Assembly (NCBI RefSeq): GCF_000499385.1
Contig: NW_013651790.1
Coordinates: 28,604-92,603 of the forward strand
Length of the DNA: 64,000 bases
Source: Eimeria necatrix
Taxonomy: Eukaryota > Apicomplexa > Conoidasida > Eucoccidiorida > Eimeriidae
Reading direction: 5' to 3'
Position numbers and translations under genes: made by a program
Notes under the pieces: generated by a model
Told to the model about the DNA's origin: nothing
The model's input: only the letters and a program-made list of their open reading frames with translations
Databases searched by the model: none
Part shown: one piece after another, positions 1 through 9,559 of the stretch
How the letters are laid out: every line of letters begins with the position of its first letter
Position numbering within the stretch: position 1 is the stretch's first letter

Positions 1-320
1 CACTGCTGCTGCTGCTGCTGCTGCTGCTAGGCAGGGCTGCTGCGTGCTGCAGCAAGGCTGCTCCAAAAGGCTTCCTCAGCCCCAACGCCTTCGTCAGCTG
101 AAAGCACGAAGTGTCAAAGAAGAACAGGCTTTGCTGCAGCAGCAGCAGCAGCAGGAGCAGCAGCGGCTGCTGCTGCTGCTGCTGCTGCTAAAAAGCACTA
201 TGGCCAGCAGCAGCAGCAGCAGCAGCTATTGCTGCTGGTGGTGTTGCCAAGAGGCACTAAGGGGTGGCTCTAAAAGGGCAGCGGCTTCGGCCCCTGCCGG
301 CGCAGCAGAGAGCCCCAAAA

Positions 321-355
<35 letters not shown>

Positions 356-837
356 AGCAGCAGCAAAAGCAAATTAAAAATAAACTGAGAAGCAGAAGCT
401 TAAAAAGGGCAAAAGTTCGAAGGAAAAAGCACTTAAAGCGGGCCACTAAAGGCTGGTTAGCTGTAGCTAGCTACAGCTAGCTACAGCTAGCTGCAGCTAG
501 CTAGTGCAGTTAGCTGGAACCATAGGTAGCCGTCTACCTACAGCTTAGCACTGATGCCGCTGCCTCTGCTGCTGCTACTGCTGCTGCTGCTGGCGCTTTT
601 GCTGCTGCTGCTGCTGCTGCTGCAGGGGGCTGCAGGGAGTGCAAGGCTTCCTCAGAGGTGCTGCTGCTCAGCTTGCTGCAGCAAAAGCCCTAAATGTGCA
701 TTTGCATGCAGCCCTTCTTAAGTGCATGAGCAAGTTTGCTGTTGCAGCAGCAGCAGCAGCAGCTGCTGCTGCTGCTGCTGCTGCTGTAGCTGCTGCTGTG
801 GGCAAAAGAGGCCTTGACCCCAGCTGTGGGGCCTTCC
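1..837. repeat. CAG/CTG trinucleotide clusters, left edge
   Basis: Short CTG and CAG runs alternate here (for example 3-28, 136-155, 165-189, 322-353, 598-623 and 744-787), with a short GCTAGCTACA array at about 455-510. Open frames across it are poly-Ala, Cys, Ser, Leu or Gln by-products of the repeat, and none shows a recognisable domain. I see no supported gene. The tracts match the homopolymer-encoding repeats typical of Eimeria R segments. Confidence 0.8.
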
Positions 838-1260
838 GGCAGCTAGCTAGCTGTAGGGCCCCCGATGGCTAGCTAGTCGTATGGCCCTCTAATGGCTAGC
901 TAGCCAGCTACAGGGCCCCCCGATGGCTAGCTAGCTGTAGGGCCATTTAGTGGCTAGCTAGCTATGGGGCCCTCTAATGGCTAGCTAGTTGTGGGGCCAT
1001 TTAATGGCTAGCCACCTATAGGGCAATTAAGTGGCTAGCCAGCTGCCCCGAGTGGCTAGCTAGCTGCCCGCAGTGGCTAGCTAGCTGCCCGCAGTGGCTA
1101 GCTAGCTGTGGCAGAAATGGCTCCACCGCGCGAAGCCCTTTGCTGGCTAGCTAGCCAAGTGGCCCTGCAGTGGCTAGTCACTGACATGGCCCTTAGATGG
1201 CTAGCTAGCCACGGGGCCCTCTAATGGCTAGCTAGCCATAAAGCACTTTCTTAAAATGCT
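838..1260. repeat. Degenerate satellite: TGGCTAGCTAGC alternating with GGGCCC blocks
   Basis: About a dozen tandem copies of a 30-45 bp unit consist of TGGCTAGCTAGC followed by a variable GGGCC(C/A)-type spacer such as TAGGGCCCTCTAA. Copies diverge progressively along the array. It is non-coding as far as I can see. The GCTAGCTA core is shared with the intronic arrays in the ADA2 and TIM50 genes. Confidence 0.8.
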
Positions 1261-1317
1261 ACAAAATTTCCAAATGGCATGCAAAGGCCCCCAAGCATAT
1301 TAAAGCCCAGCAGCTAG

Positions 1318-1500
1318 TAGGAGGGGCCCCCAGGGGCCCCCAGTCCGGGGGCCCCTGGGGGCCCCAGGGTACCCCGGGGCCCTCAAGAGGCCCTGAGAGG
1401 CCCTAAGGGCCCCAAAGGGGCCCCCAGGGGCCCCCCGGGGGCCCCCGGGGGCCCCTGGAGGCCCCCGGGAGCCTAGGGGCCCCTGTGGGCCCCCTCAAGG
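1318..1500. repeat. GGGGCCCC-rich low-complexity block
   Basis: About 180 bp are made almost only of alternating runs of G and C (GGGGCCCCCAGGGGCCCC and similar). They are self-complementary at many offsets, so both strands could fold heavily. The same motif recurs inside exons of ADA2 (about 8097-8165) and TIM50 (about 13485-13560), where it is translated as Gly/Pro-rich protein. Confidence 0.8.
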
Positions 1501-2280
1501 TAAAGCCTCTCCTAAGCTGCTGCGTCTTGTGAGGCAGCAGCTGGGTCTGTTTGCTGCTAGCGGGGGCAGAGCCGGAGCACCCAGCCCTTCGTTATAAACT
1601 CGTTTATAAACTTAAAAAGAAATAAATTGGAATTAAATAATTAATTTGAAGAATTAAAATGAACAACTCCACTGAACTGCGCAAGAAGCCACGCAGACAG
1701 CAGCAGCAGCGGCGCTGCAGCTGCTCCACACGAGCTCTTCTGGAAGGAGGCGAAGAAGACACAAAGTGGACCTGTACATACACTAGGGATCGCATTAAAA
1801 GGAAAATAAAGTTTAATTTTAAATTTATTTCTTTTTTATCCGCCAGTTAACTCAAACGGCTGCTTCGGCGGCTGGCCGAAGCCCCGGCTGCGCACATGCA
1901 GGCGCCGCGAACTTCCGGATTTGATTTTCGAATTTTGTTTGGAAGAAATGAAATGAATTGACTTTAAAAGATATCTCGCTTTGCTGCACTTGGGGTGTAC
2001 GTACACCCGGCGGCGGCCGCGCGACGCGCAGACACCGCAGCTTCCCGTTGCTGCTCACTTTGGACTTAAAGTTCCGTTTTGCTGCAGCGGCGGGGAGGGG
2101 GCGGGCTCGAGGCTTTTTGGAGTTCTTTTTTGCTTTTTGCTGCTGCTGCTGATGATGAGAAGCAGCTAATATCTTTTCTTTTGCATTTGCTGCTTCAAAT
2201 AATGCGCACAGCCAACTAGGATCCGCCTTTGCTGCAGCTGGCTCTCCTTCCTCCCCAAGTCCGTTCTTGCTGCTGCCAAG
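1501..2280. other. Region upstream of ADA2, no supported gene
   Basis: Contains an AT-rich stretch (about 1590-1850), a perfect copy of the GGGGTGTACGTACACC palindrome at 1992-2007, and small CAG/CTG runs. A short arginine/glutamine-rich open frame at 1659-1850 resembles no family I know. The stretch could hold the ADA2 promoter or a 5' untranslated exon, but nothing in the sequence proves this. Confidence 0.4.
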
Positions 2281-2372
2281 ATGCAGCGGGCTGCAGAAGA
2301 CAGGAAGTGAGCTCGCTGCCGCTGCTGCTGCCTCTCCGCCCCGCGAGCTGCTGCTGCAGCCCAGTCCCACCT

Positions 2373-2413
<41 letters not shown>

Positions 2414-2522
2414 TTCGTGGGGCGTGTGTGTGTTGCTGCAGCCCGAAGCGGCTGCGCGTGGCGGACGCGTGCGCGACGTCCGTGGCGCCTGCGGAGAGCT
2501 GCTGCCCCTCGCCGCCGCCCCC

Positions 2523-2584
<62 letters not shown>

Positions 2585-2740
2585 TGTCGGGGCTGGCCGT
2601 GGGGGCCCTCGGCTCGCTGCTCTCGCTGCATGCGCAGTACCACTGCGACGTTTGCGGCAAAGACATCAGCGGGGCTTTTCGCATAAAGTGTGCGGAGTGC
2701 TTCGACTTCGACTTGTGTCTGTCTTGCTTCTGCAGCGGCC

Positions 2741-2786
<46 letters not shown>

Positions 2787-2926
2787 GCAGCAGCAGCACG
2801 AAAACTCCCACGCCTACATCCCCGTCGGCCGCAACACTTTCCCCCTCTTCAGCCTCGACTGGACTGCCGAAGAAGAGCTGCTGCTCATCGAGGGCGTCGG
2901 CAAATACGGCTTCGGAAACTGGGCAG

Positions 2927-2988
<62 letters not shown>

Positions 2989-3764
2989 GGTTCATTTCGC
3001 TGTGTTTGCCTCTTTGCTGCTGGTGCTGCTGGTGTTCGTTTTGCTGCTTTTTCCCCTTTGCTGCTGCTGCTGCTCCTTTTGCTGCTGCGGCGCCTTGTGC
3101 TGCTGCTGTCTGATTTAGCCGGCCAGCTAGCCAGTTCCATAGCTAGCTAGCCTGCTAGCTAAGTAGCTAGCCAGCCAGCTAGTTATTTAGCTGGCTGGCG
3201 GCCAGCTATTTAGCTAGCTAGCTGGCTAGCTGGCTAGCTATTTAGCCAGCTAGCTGGCCAGCCAATTATGCATCCATCTATCTAGCTAGCTGGCTAGCTA
3301 GCCACTTATTTATCTGGCTAGCTGGCTATCTAGCTATCTAGCTAGCTGGCTTGTCATTTAGCTAGCTAGCTAGCTAGCTAGCTAGCTAGCTAGCTAGCTA
3401 GTTACTTAGGTAGCTAGCCAGCGAGCTGGCCAGCGAGCTAGCGAGCTAGCTAGCTAGCTGGCTACTTATTTAGGTAGCTAGCCAGCGAGTTAGCTAGCTA
3501 GCTAGCTAGCTAGCTGGCTAGTTGTTTAGCTAGCTAGCTAGCTAGCTAGCTAGCTGTGTGGGTTTGTGCGGCTGCAGGAGGTGGCGGAGTTGATATCTCA
3601 AGTTTCTCTGGAGCCGAAGACCGCGGAGAGTTGCGAAAAACATTATTTTAATTTTTATTTAAATTCTGCTGCTGCTCCTTTGCCGGATTTGTCGCAGCTA
3701 ATTAAAAACAAAGAAGGCAAGGCCTTGTCTGCTGCAGAGGCGCTCGAGCGCCAGCAGCGGGCCC

Positions 3765-3827
<63 letters not shown>

Positions 3828-4522
3828 AGCTGCCCGAGGCAGAAGCAGGTCCTGCGCCTTTCCCTTCTTTTCCCGCTTATTCGTTCGTTCTAATTTAATT
3901 AAATTAATGATTTAATTGTTTAATTATTTTTTTAATTAATTATTTAATTATTTATTTAATTGTTTATTTAATTATTTATTTATTTATTTATTTGGTTGTT
4001 TTGTTTAAAATGTTTTATTTAATTGCTTCTTATTTTCGTTGCTGCTCGCGTGGCTCTTTGCTGCTCTTGAGCTTTGCTGTTCAATTAATTTATTTATCAA
4101 ATTTATTTATTTATTAACCTTATTTGTTTATTAAATTAATTCATTTATTAAATTAATTCATTTATTAAATTAATTCATTTATTAAATTAATTCATTTATT
4201 AAATTGTTTTATTTATTTGTACTTTGTTTGTTTTGTTTTACATTGGAAGTGCCAGTTGCTTCTAATTCAGTGAACGGGCTTCTCTGCTGCTGCTGCTGCT
4301 GCTGCTGCTGTTCATTTCATGCTGCTGCTGCTGCTGCTGTTCATTTCATGCTGCTGCTGCTGCTGTTGAATTCATGCTGCTGCTGCTGCTGTCCAATTCG
4401 TGCTGCTGCTGCTGCTGTTCAACTCATGCTGCTGCTGCTGCTGCACTGGTCGTTTGCTGTTTCTGCTTCCCGCTTCGCCCGTGCCTTCGCTTGCTGCGGC
4501 CGCTGCTGCGCCCATGGGCCCC

Positions 4523-4562
<40 letters not shown>

Positions 4563-5853
4563 GCAGAGTGTGCTGCTGCTGCTGCCACTCCTGCTGCACT
4601 GCCGCGGCCAGCAGCAAAACCCTCGCACTCCATTGTGGGCTATTGGCCGCTGCGCGGCGACTTCGACGTCGAGTTCGACAACGACGCCGAACTCATCCTC
4701 GCAGACATGGAGTTCAAAGGTCCCGCAACACGCACCAGCTAGCTAGCTAGCTAGCTAGCCACAGCTAGCTAGCTACAGCTAGCCAGCTACAGCTAGCTAG
4801 CTACAGCTAGCTAGCCACAGCTAGCTAGCTACAGCTAGCTAGCCACAGCTAGCTAGCTACAGCTAGCTAGCTACGGCTAGCTAGCTACAGCTAGGTAGCT
4901 AGCTGTAGCTAGCTAGCTACAGCTAGGTATCTAGCTGTAGCTAGCTAGCTTCAGCTGGCTAGCTACGGCTAGGTAGCTAGTTGTAGCTAGCTAGCTACAG
5001 CTGGTTTGCTCCAGCTAGCTGCAGCTAGCTGAAGCTAGCGAGCTGCAGCTAGCTAGCTGCGGCTGGCGAGCTGCTGCTGGCTAGCTGCAGCAGGATAACT
5101 GCAGCCAGTCAGCAGCAGCTAGCTAGCCAGCAGCAGCTAGCCAGCAGCAGCTAGGCAGCAGCAGCTAGCGGAACTTAGCGGGCCAAGACTAGCTAGCCAA
5201 ACCCAACTAGCCACCCCCAGCTAGCCAAGCCAGGTGGCGAGCAGCAGCTAGCCAGCCCGCGCAGCGGCGGAAGGGTTAAAAGTGGAAAAGAAATAATAAA
5301 TAAAAAATAAATTAAAAATAAAAAATGAAAAATAAAAACAAAGAAGAGTTGAACTCGCTGCATGCGCTGGGGTGTACAGACGGCGAGCCTGTGCAGGAGC
5401 GCCAGCTGAAGTTGCAAATTGTTGAAATTTATAATTCAAAATTAGATGAAAGAATTTACAGAAAAAACACCATTATCAGCAGGTAAACCCTAAACCCTAA
5501 ACCCTAAACCCTCGGGAGAGAAACCCTAAACCCTAAACCCTCGGGAGAGCGGCGCCGCTCTGGGGTGCAGGCTTGTAGCCGCCTGAAAGGACTGTGCTGC
5601 AGCTGCTGCTGTTGCTGCTGCTTCTTGCTGCTCCTGCTGCTGTTGTTGCTACTGGTGCCGCTGCTGCTATTGCTCCTTCTGCTCTTGCTGCTGCTGCTAC
5701 TGCTCTCGCTGCTGCTGCTGCTGCTGCTGCTGCACTTAGGGGTCTGCTGGATGTGAAGTCAATTCATCTGCGGGACAAGAGGCGAACAAAAGAGGAAAGA
5801 GACCTTCACAATCTTTTCAAGTATGGCCTGCAGCAGCAGCAGCAGCAGTAGAC

Positions 5854-5888
<35 letters not shown>

Positions 5889-6015
5889 CCCAGCGCCAGT
5901 GCCTGCCAGCCCCGAAGTGCTGCTCCGGGGAGTGCTGCATGCAACTGGAGAGCTTCTCGCGATCCAAAGCTCCTGCCACCCTTACAGCCCCCACTACTGC
6001 TGCTGCTGCTGCTGC

Positions 6016-6057
<42 letters not shown>

Positions 6058-6212
6058 AGGCCGCTGGCTCGGTTCCAGGCCGACGAGCAGCAGGAGCGGC
6101 TGGTGCAGCTGCTGATCGAAGAGCGGCGGCTGCGGCAGCGGCTGGCGCTGCTGCAGGAGTGGCGGAGTTTGGGGCTGAAGACAGCGGGGGACGTGGAGGC
6201 GAGCTGCCACTT

Positions 6213-6260
<48 letters not shown>

Positions 6261-6916
6261 GTTTTGCCCGCTTTTGCTGCAGTTTGCCGCCACTTTTGCT
6301 GCTGCTGCTGCTGCTGCTTGTTTTGCCGTTTTTGCTGCAGTTTGCGGCCATTTTTGCTGCTGCTGCTGCTGCTTGTTTTGCCGCTTTTGCTGCAGTTTGC
6401 CGCCACTTTTGCTGCTGCTGCTGCTGCTTGTTTTACCGCTTTTGCTGCAGTTTGCTGCCACTCTTATTGCAGCTTGTTGCCACTTTTGTTGCAGCTTGCT
6501 TCAATGTTTTCAACATTTGTTCCTTTTTAAATGACATTCTTTTTATTCTTTTATTTGCTCCTTTTGTACTTTTTCAAACTTCAGTCAATTCCCAATCAGC
6601 AGCAGCTTGCTGCTGCTGATTGGGCTGCAGCAAGCTGCAGCAAGCTGCAGCAAGCTGCAGCTTGCTGCAGCTTGCTGCAGCTTCAACTAGCTGCAGCAAG
6701 CTACATCTTGCTGCAGCTAGTTGAAATGCTTATTCTTCTTGTTGCATTTATTAATGGGAAGTTAGAAGCAGCAGCTGCCATCTTCTGAAGTTTTAAATCT
6801 TTTTTAATTTAATTTTTTGCTGCAGGTTTATGAAAAGGAAAAGGCCTGGAGAGAGCAGCTGCGGCTGCGCGCCCCAGACTTGTGTCTTGCTGCTGCTGCT
6901 CCAGGGTCGGTGCACG

Positions 6917-6954
<38 letters not shown>

Positions 6955-8403
6955 GGCGCAGCAGCCAAGACCCAGGCAGCCAGCACGGCCAAGGGACGCG
7001 CCGGGCAAAGGGGCGCCGGTGTTGCTGCTGCTGCTGCAGCAGCAGCAGCAGCAGCAACACCAGGGGGCCCCCAAGGAACTGCTCCCTTAACATCCATAAG
7101 AAACTTCCCCGGGGCAAAACTGCTCAAGCCAGAGGTGGGCTTGGCCTCTATTTGGCGTTTGCTGCAGCGCATGCATGCACGCATGCATGCATGCATGCAC
7201 GCATGCATGCATGCACGCATGCATGCACGCATGCATGCATGCATGCATGCACGCATGCACGCATGCATGCGTTTCCAAGTATTTGTGTTTCTAGCTGCCA
7301 TAATGTATATGTATGTTGGCAGCAGCAGCAGCAGCAGCACCTGCTGCTGCTGCAGCAGGCGCCACGGGCTCCCTCAATGTGCTGCTGCTGCTGCTGCTGC
7401 TGCTGCCCATACGCGCAAATCCACATACTTTTGCAAGTATAAATTAACAAGAATAGTGCGAAATTTGTATTTTGTCCAAAAATATAAATCCTTTTGACAC
7501 TTTTGTGCAAATAAATAAAAAGTGAGGGCATGAATGAGCAGCAAGAAAAGCAGCAGCTGTGCATTTGGGGTGTACGTACAGCTCCGCTGCAGGAGCTGAT
7601 GGGTGGGCTGTTTGAGTTTGTGTTTATTGTTCATTATTTGCGAATTTATTTGTCATTATTTATTTATTTTATTTTATTTATTATTTTTTTGCTTTTAGGA
7701 ACTGGCATTCTGCGAAAGCGCCAATTTGCCTCCAATTTATTTTCTGCTGGCGAAGCGCATGCTGGTGCAGGAGCTGTCTGTACACCGCAAGGTGCTGGAC
7801 AAGCCTTTGGAGCTGCGTGGGTTCTTCACTTTATTTTTATTTTTATTTTCAATTCATTTTTGTTTCTTCTTTGCTGCTTTGCGGGCTCTCCAGCTGGCTA
7901 GCAGCCCGCGGCTTTGCCCGTAGGCTTTGCCTCCGTCTTAGCGCCGTGCTACGGGCAGCGAGGGTTTAGGGTTTAGGGTTTAGGGTTTAGGGTTTAGGGT
8001 TTAGGGTTAGGGTTTGTGTGCCGCAGTAGTGCGCCGCGTGGGCCAGCTCTACGACTTCCAATTAAACATGTGGCAGTTTGCTACTGCTCCCCAGGCCGCG
8101 GGGGGCCCCCTAGATGCTCCCAAGGAGCTGTTGGGGGGCCCCTTGGGGGGCCCCCCAGGGGCCCTTCAGGCTGCTGCTGGGGCCCCCAAGGCCTGCGCTG
8201 AGGGGGAGCAGCAAAAGGCGCCGCTGCAGCAGGAAGGCGAGGCGTTGCTGCTGTCGCAAGTTGTGCAGCCCGGGGTGTATAGACAGCTGGGCGGGGCCGT
8301 GGAGGAGGAGGAGCAGCAAGCTGCTGCTGCGGCTGCTGCTGTTGCTGCTTCAGCGCCAGCTGTTGCTGCGCCAGCTGCAACAGCAGCAATTCAGCAGCAG
8401 TAG
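2281..8403 (+). CDS. ADA2: ADA2 transcriptional coactivator (SAGA/GCN5 complex), repeat-expanded
   Basis: ADA2 partners the GCN5 histone acetyltransferase in the nucleus and stimulates nucleosome acetylation. My exons, joined by matching phase: 2281-2306, 2442-2925, 3578-3848, 4612-4719, 5380-5482, 5740-5820, 6060 to about 6198, 6826 to about 7133, possibly a tiny exon near 7592, 7699-7816, 8027-8403. Seen in order: a poly-Gln run; a ZZ zinc finger ([21 protein letters not shown]); poly-Ser; a SANT domain split by an intron ([13 protein letters not shown] / GNWA, then EVAELISQ); the ADA2 signature [40 protein letters not shown]; and a C-terminal SWIRM domain ([13 protein letters not shown] then RRVGQLYDF). 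The start at 2281 rests on a short exon whose phase fits the next one; a start further upstream is possible. The exons near 6826-7690 are the least certain. Toxoplasma has two ADA2 paralogues, and I cannot say which this corresponds to. Confidence 0.92.
2926..2985 (+). repeat. (CTG)n tract at the 5' end of ADA2 intron 2
   Basis: About 18 CTG units begin five bases after the proposed donor that splits the SANT domain. The flanking exons carry CAG tracts on the same strand (about 2523-2583, 2743-2785 and 3766-3826), giving Gln and Ser runs. Confidence 0.85.
3115..3557. repeat. GCTAGCTA tetranucleotide array in ADA2 intron 2
   Basis: About 440 bp of (GCTA)n with interspersed GCTGGCTA, CCAGCTAG and TTATTTAG variants. 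The longest pure run is about 3360-3404. It ends about 20 bp before the 3' splice site at 3578. Confidence 0.9.
3890..4205. repeat. AT-rich intron segment with 17-bp tandem repeat
   Basis: Intron 3 of ADA2 starts with TTAATTAATTATTTAATT-like sequence. It ends with about four tandem copies of AAATTAATTCATTTATT at about 4130-4205. Confidence 0.85.
4266..4560 (+). repeat. CTG tracts with interspersed TTCATTTCATG, ADA2 intron 3
   Basis: Five short CTG blocks are separated by TTCATTTCATG, TTGAATTCATG, TCCAATTCGTG and TTCAACTCATG, forming a 25-30 bp compound repeat. A pure CTG tract (about 4527-4560) then lies shortly before the 3' splice site near 4611. Confidence 0.8.
4738..5180. repeat. GCTAGCTACA array in ADA2 intron 4
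   Basis: Tandem GCTAGCTAGCTACA and GCTAGCCACA units, about 440 bp, grade into GCAGCAGCTAGCCA repeats at the right end. It resembles the other GCTA arrays but with an added CAGCTA spacer. Confidence 0.9.
5484..5548 (-). repeat. Interstitial telomere-like repeat, ADA2 intron 5
   Basis: Two blocks of AAACCCT on the + strand (four and three units) each end in CGGGAGAG. The array begins immediately at the donor site (GTAAACCC). Here the C-rich strand is sense, the opposite of the other telomere-like arrays in the window. Confidence 0.9.
6206..6500. repeat. About 54-bp minisatellite in ADA2 intron 7
   Basis: Roughly five copies of a unit contain CCACTTTTGCTGCTGCTG, then GCTTGTTTTGCCGC, then TTTTGCTGCAGTTTG. 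The last copies degrade toward 6500. The unit itself contains a CTG run and a potential 3' splice site (TTTTGCTGCAG) in every copy. Confidence 0.85.
7165..7272. repeat. GCATGCAT/GCATGCAC array
   Basis: About 105 bp of alternating GCATGCAT and GCACGCAT, giving many overlapping TGCATGCA palindromes. It lies in an intron in my ADA2 model. TGCATGC is a well-known apicomplexan DNA motif bound by AP2-family factors, but whether this array is bound is unknown. Confidence 0.9.
7961..8013 (+). repeat. Interstitial telomere-like repeat, ADA2 intron before the last exon
   Basis: About seven units of TTTAGGG on the + strand end about 13 bp before the proposed 3' splice site at 8026. Confidence 0.92.
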
Positions 8404-9293
8404 CAGCAGCAGCAGCAGCGGCAGCAAGTGCAGAGCATGCACAGCAGCCCGGCTTCGCAATGTATCTGTGGCTTTTTATGTTTACCTCCAGAGGGAAGCC
8501 TTTTGGGCAATTCCGTCGTTTAAAAATAAATAAAAACAACTAATTGTTTGTTAAATAATCGCATTTAATGCAAATTAAGTCCGTAGGGCGCAGAAGGGGT
8601 GCTGCGGAAACACGCGGGGTGTACAGACACCTCAGATAACTGTGCAGCCTTTGGGCTCCAGCGGCCGGGGGAATTAGCGGGGCGCAGCAGCAGACATTTA
8701 ATTGTATTTATGCCTATTTTAAAATTAATTCAACTTTAATTTATTAATTATATTAATTAGATCGGATTGAACACTAGAGTTGCACTGAGTTACATGCGCG
8801 AAGTTCTCCTGGTGTCTGTACACTGGGCGTCGCGGAACAGCTGGGGGTGAGGCCGTGAAGTCTTGCTGCTGCTTCTGGCTCTGATTTTATTGCAAAAGAT
8901 GATTTTTTTCCTTTTTTTTGATTAATTTGTTAAATTTTAGTTAATTACACTTTTTAAATTTATTTAATTCGGCAAAACGGAGCACTGAGAGCGCAGCAGC
9001 CCCGCCGCAGCCCCGCAGCGGGGCTGCTGGTGCTGGGGCCCCCAGCCCCAAACCAAGTTCTTGATCCTTAAATAGCTATCTGGACTACAACTTAGTCTGA
9101 ATTTAATTCAGTTTAAGAAAATAGTTGCATTGGTTTCGAGTTTAAGGGACTCAGCTGCCGCCGGCGCTGCTCTTGCTGCTCCTGCTGCTGCTGCAGCTGC
9201 AGCAGCGCTGCAAACGACCCCACAAGCAGCAGCATGGCTTAACTCGCATCGAAACCTCAGCAGACACTTCAAGTTGCTTTTGCTGTTGCCAAC
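8404..9293. other. Intergenic region between ADA2 and TIM50
   Basis: AT-rich stretches (about 8520-8580, 8695-8765 and 8880-8970) alternate with GC-rich patches. Variants of the GGGGTGTAC palindrome occur at about 8616-8631 (GGGGTGTACAGACACC) and, in the other orientation, at about 8811-8824. The latter hint at untranslated exons or introns, but I can define no gene here. Confidence 0.5.
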
Positions 9294-9521
9294 ATGCACT
9301 GCAGCGGTGCCCCGGGCGCATGCAGGCGCAGCGGCTGCGTTACTGTTGCTGCTGCTGCTGCTGCTGCCCGGTTGCTGCAGCAGCAGCCGCTGCAGCAGCT
9401 GGCTCAGCTGCAGCTGCAGCAGCAGCGGCATGCAGCACAGATACCGCGTAAGAGGATCAGTGCTGCTGTCGGGGCTCTACAGCTCGGGACTGCATGTAGA
9501 CAAGTTGGTGTTGCCTCACCA

Positions 9522-9559
<38 letters not shown>

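Noticed and set aside
1852..2811. Long minus-strand open frame with poly-Ala and poly-Leu
   Set aside because: It is the reverse reading of the CAG tracts and of the ADA2 ZZ-finger exon; it has no domain of its own.
3115..5180. GCTA arrays as a CRISPR-like array
   Set aside because: There is no unique spacer of constant length and no associated nuclease gene. They are simple tetranucleotide repeats in a eukaryotic intron.
5759..6530. Long open frames on both strands
   Set aside because: They arise from CTG/CAG and minisatellite repeats in ADA2 introns. Only the [14 protein letters not shown] exon within has family support.
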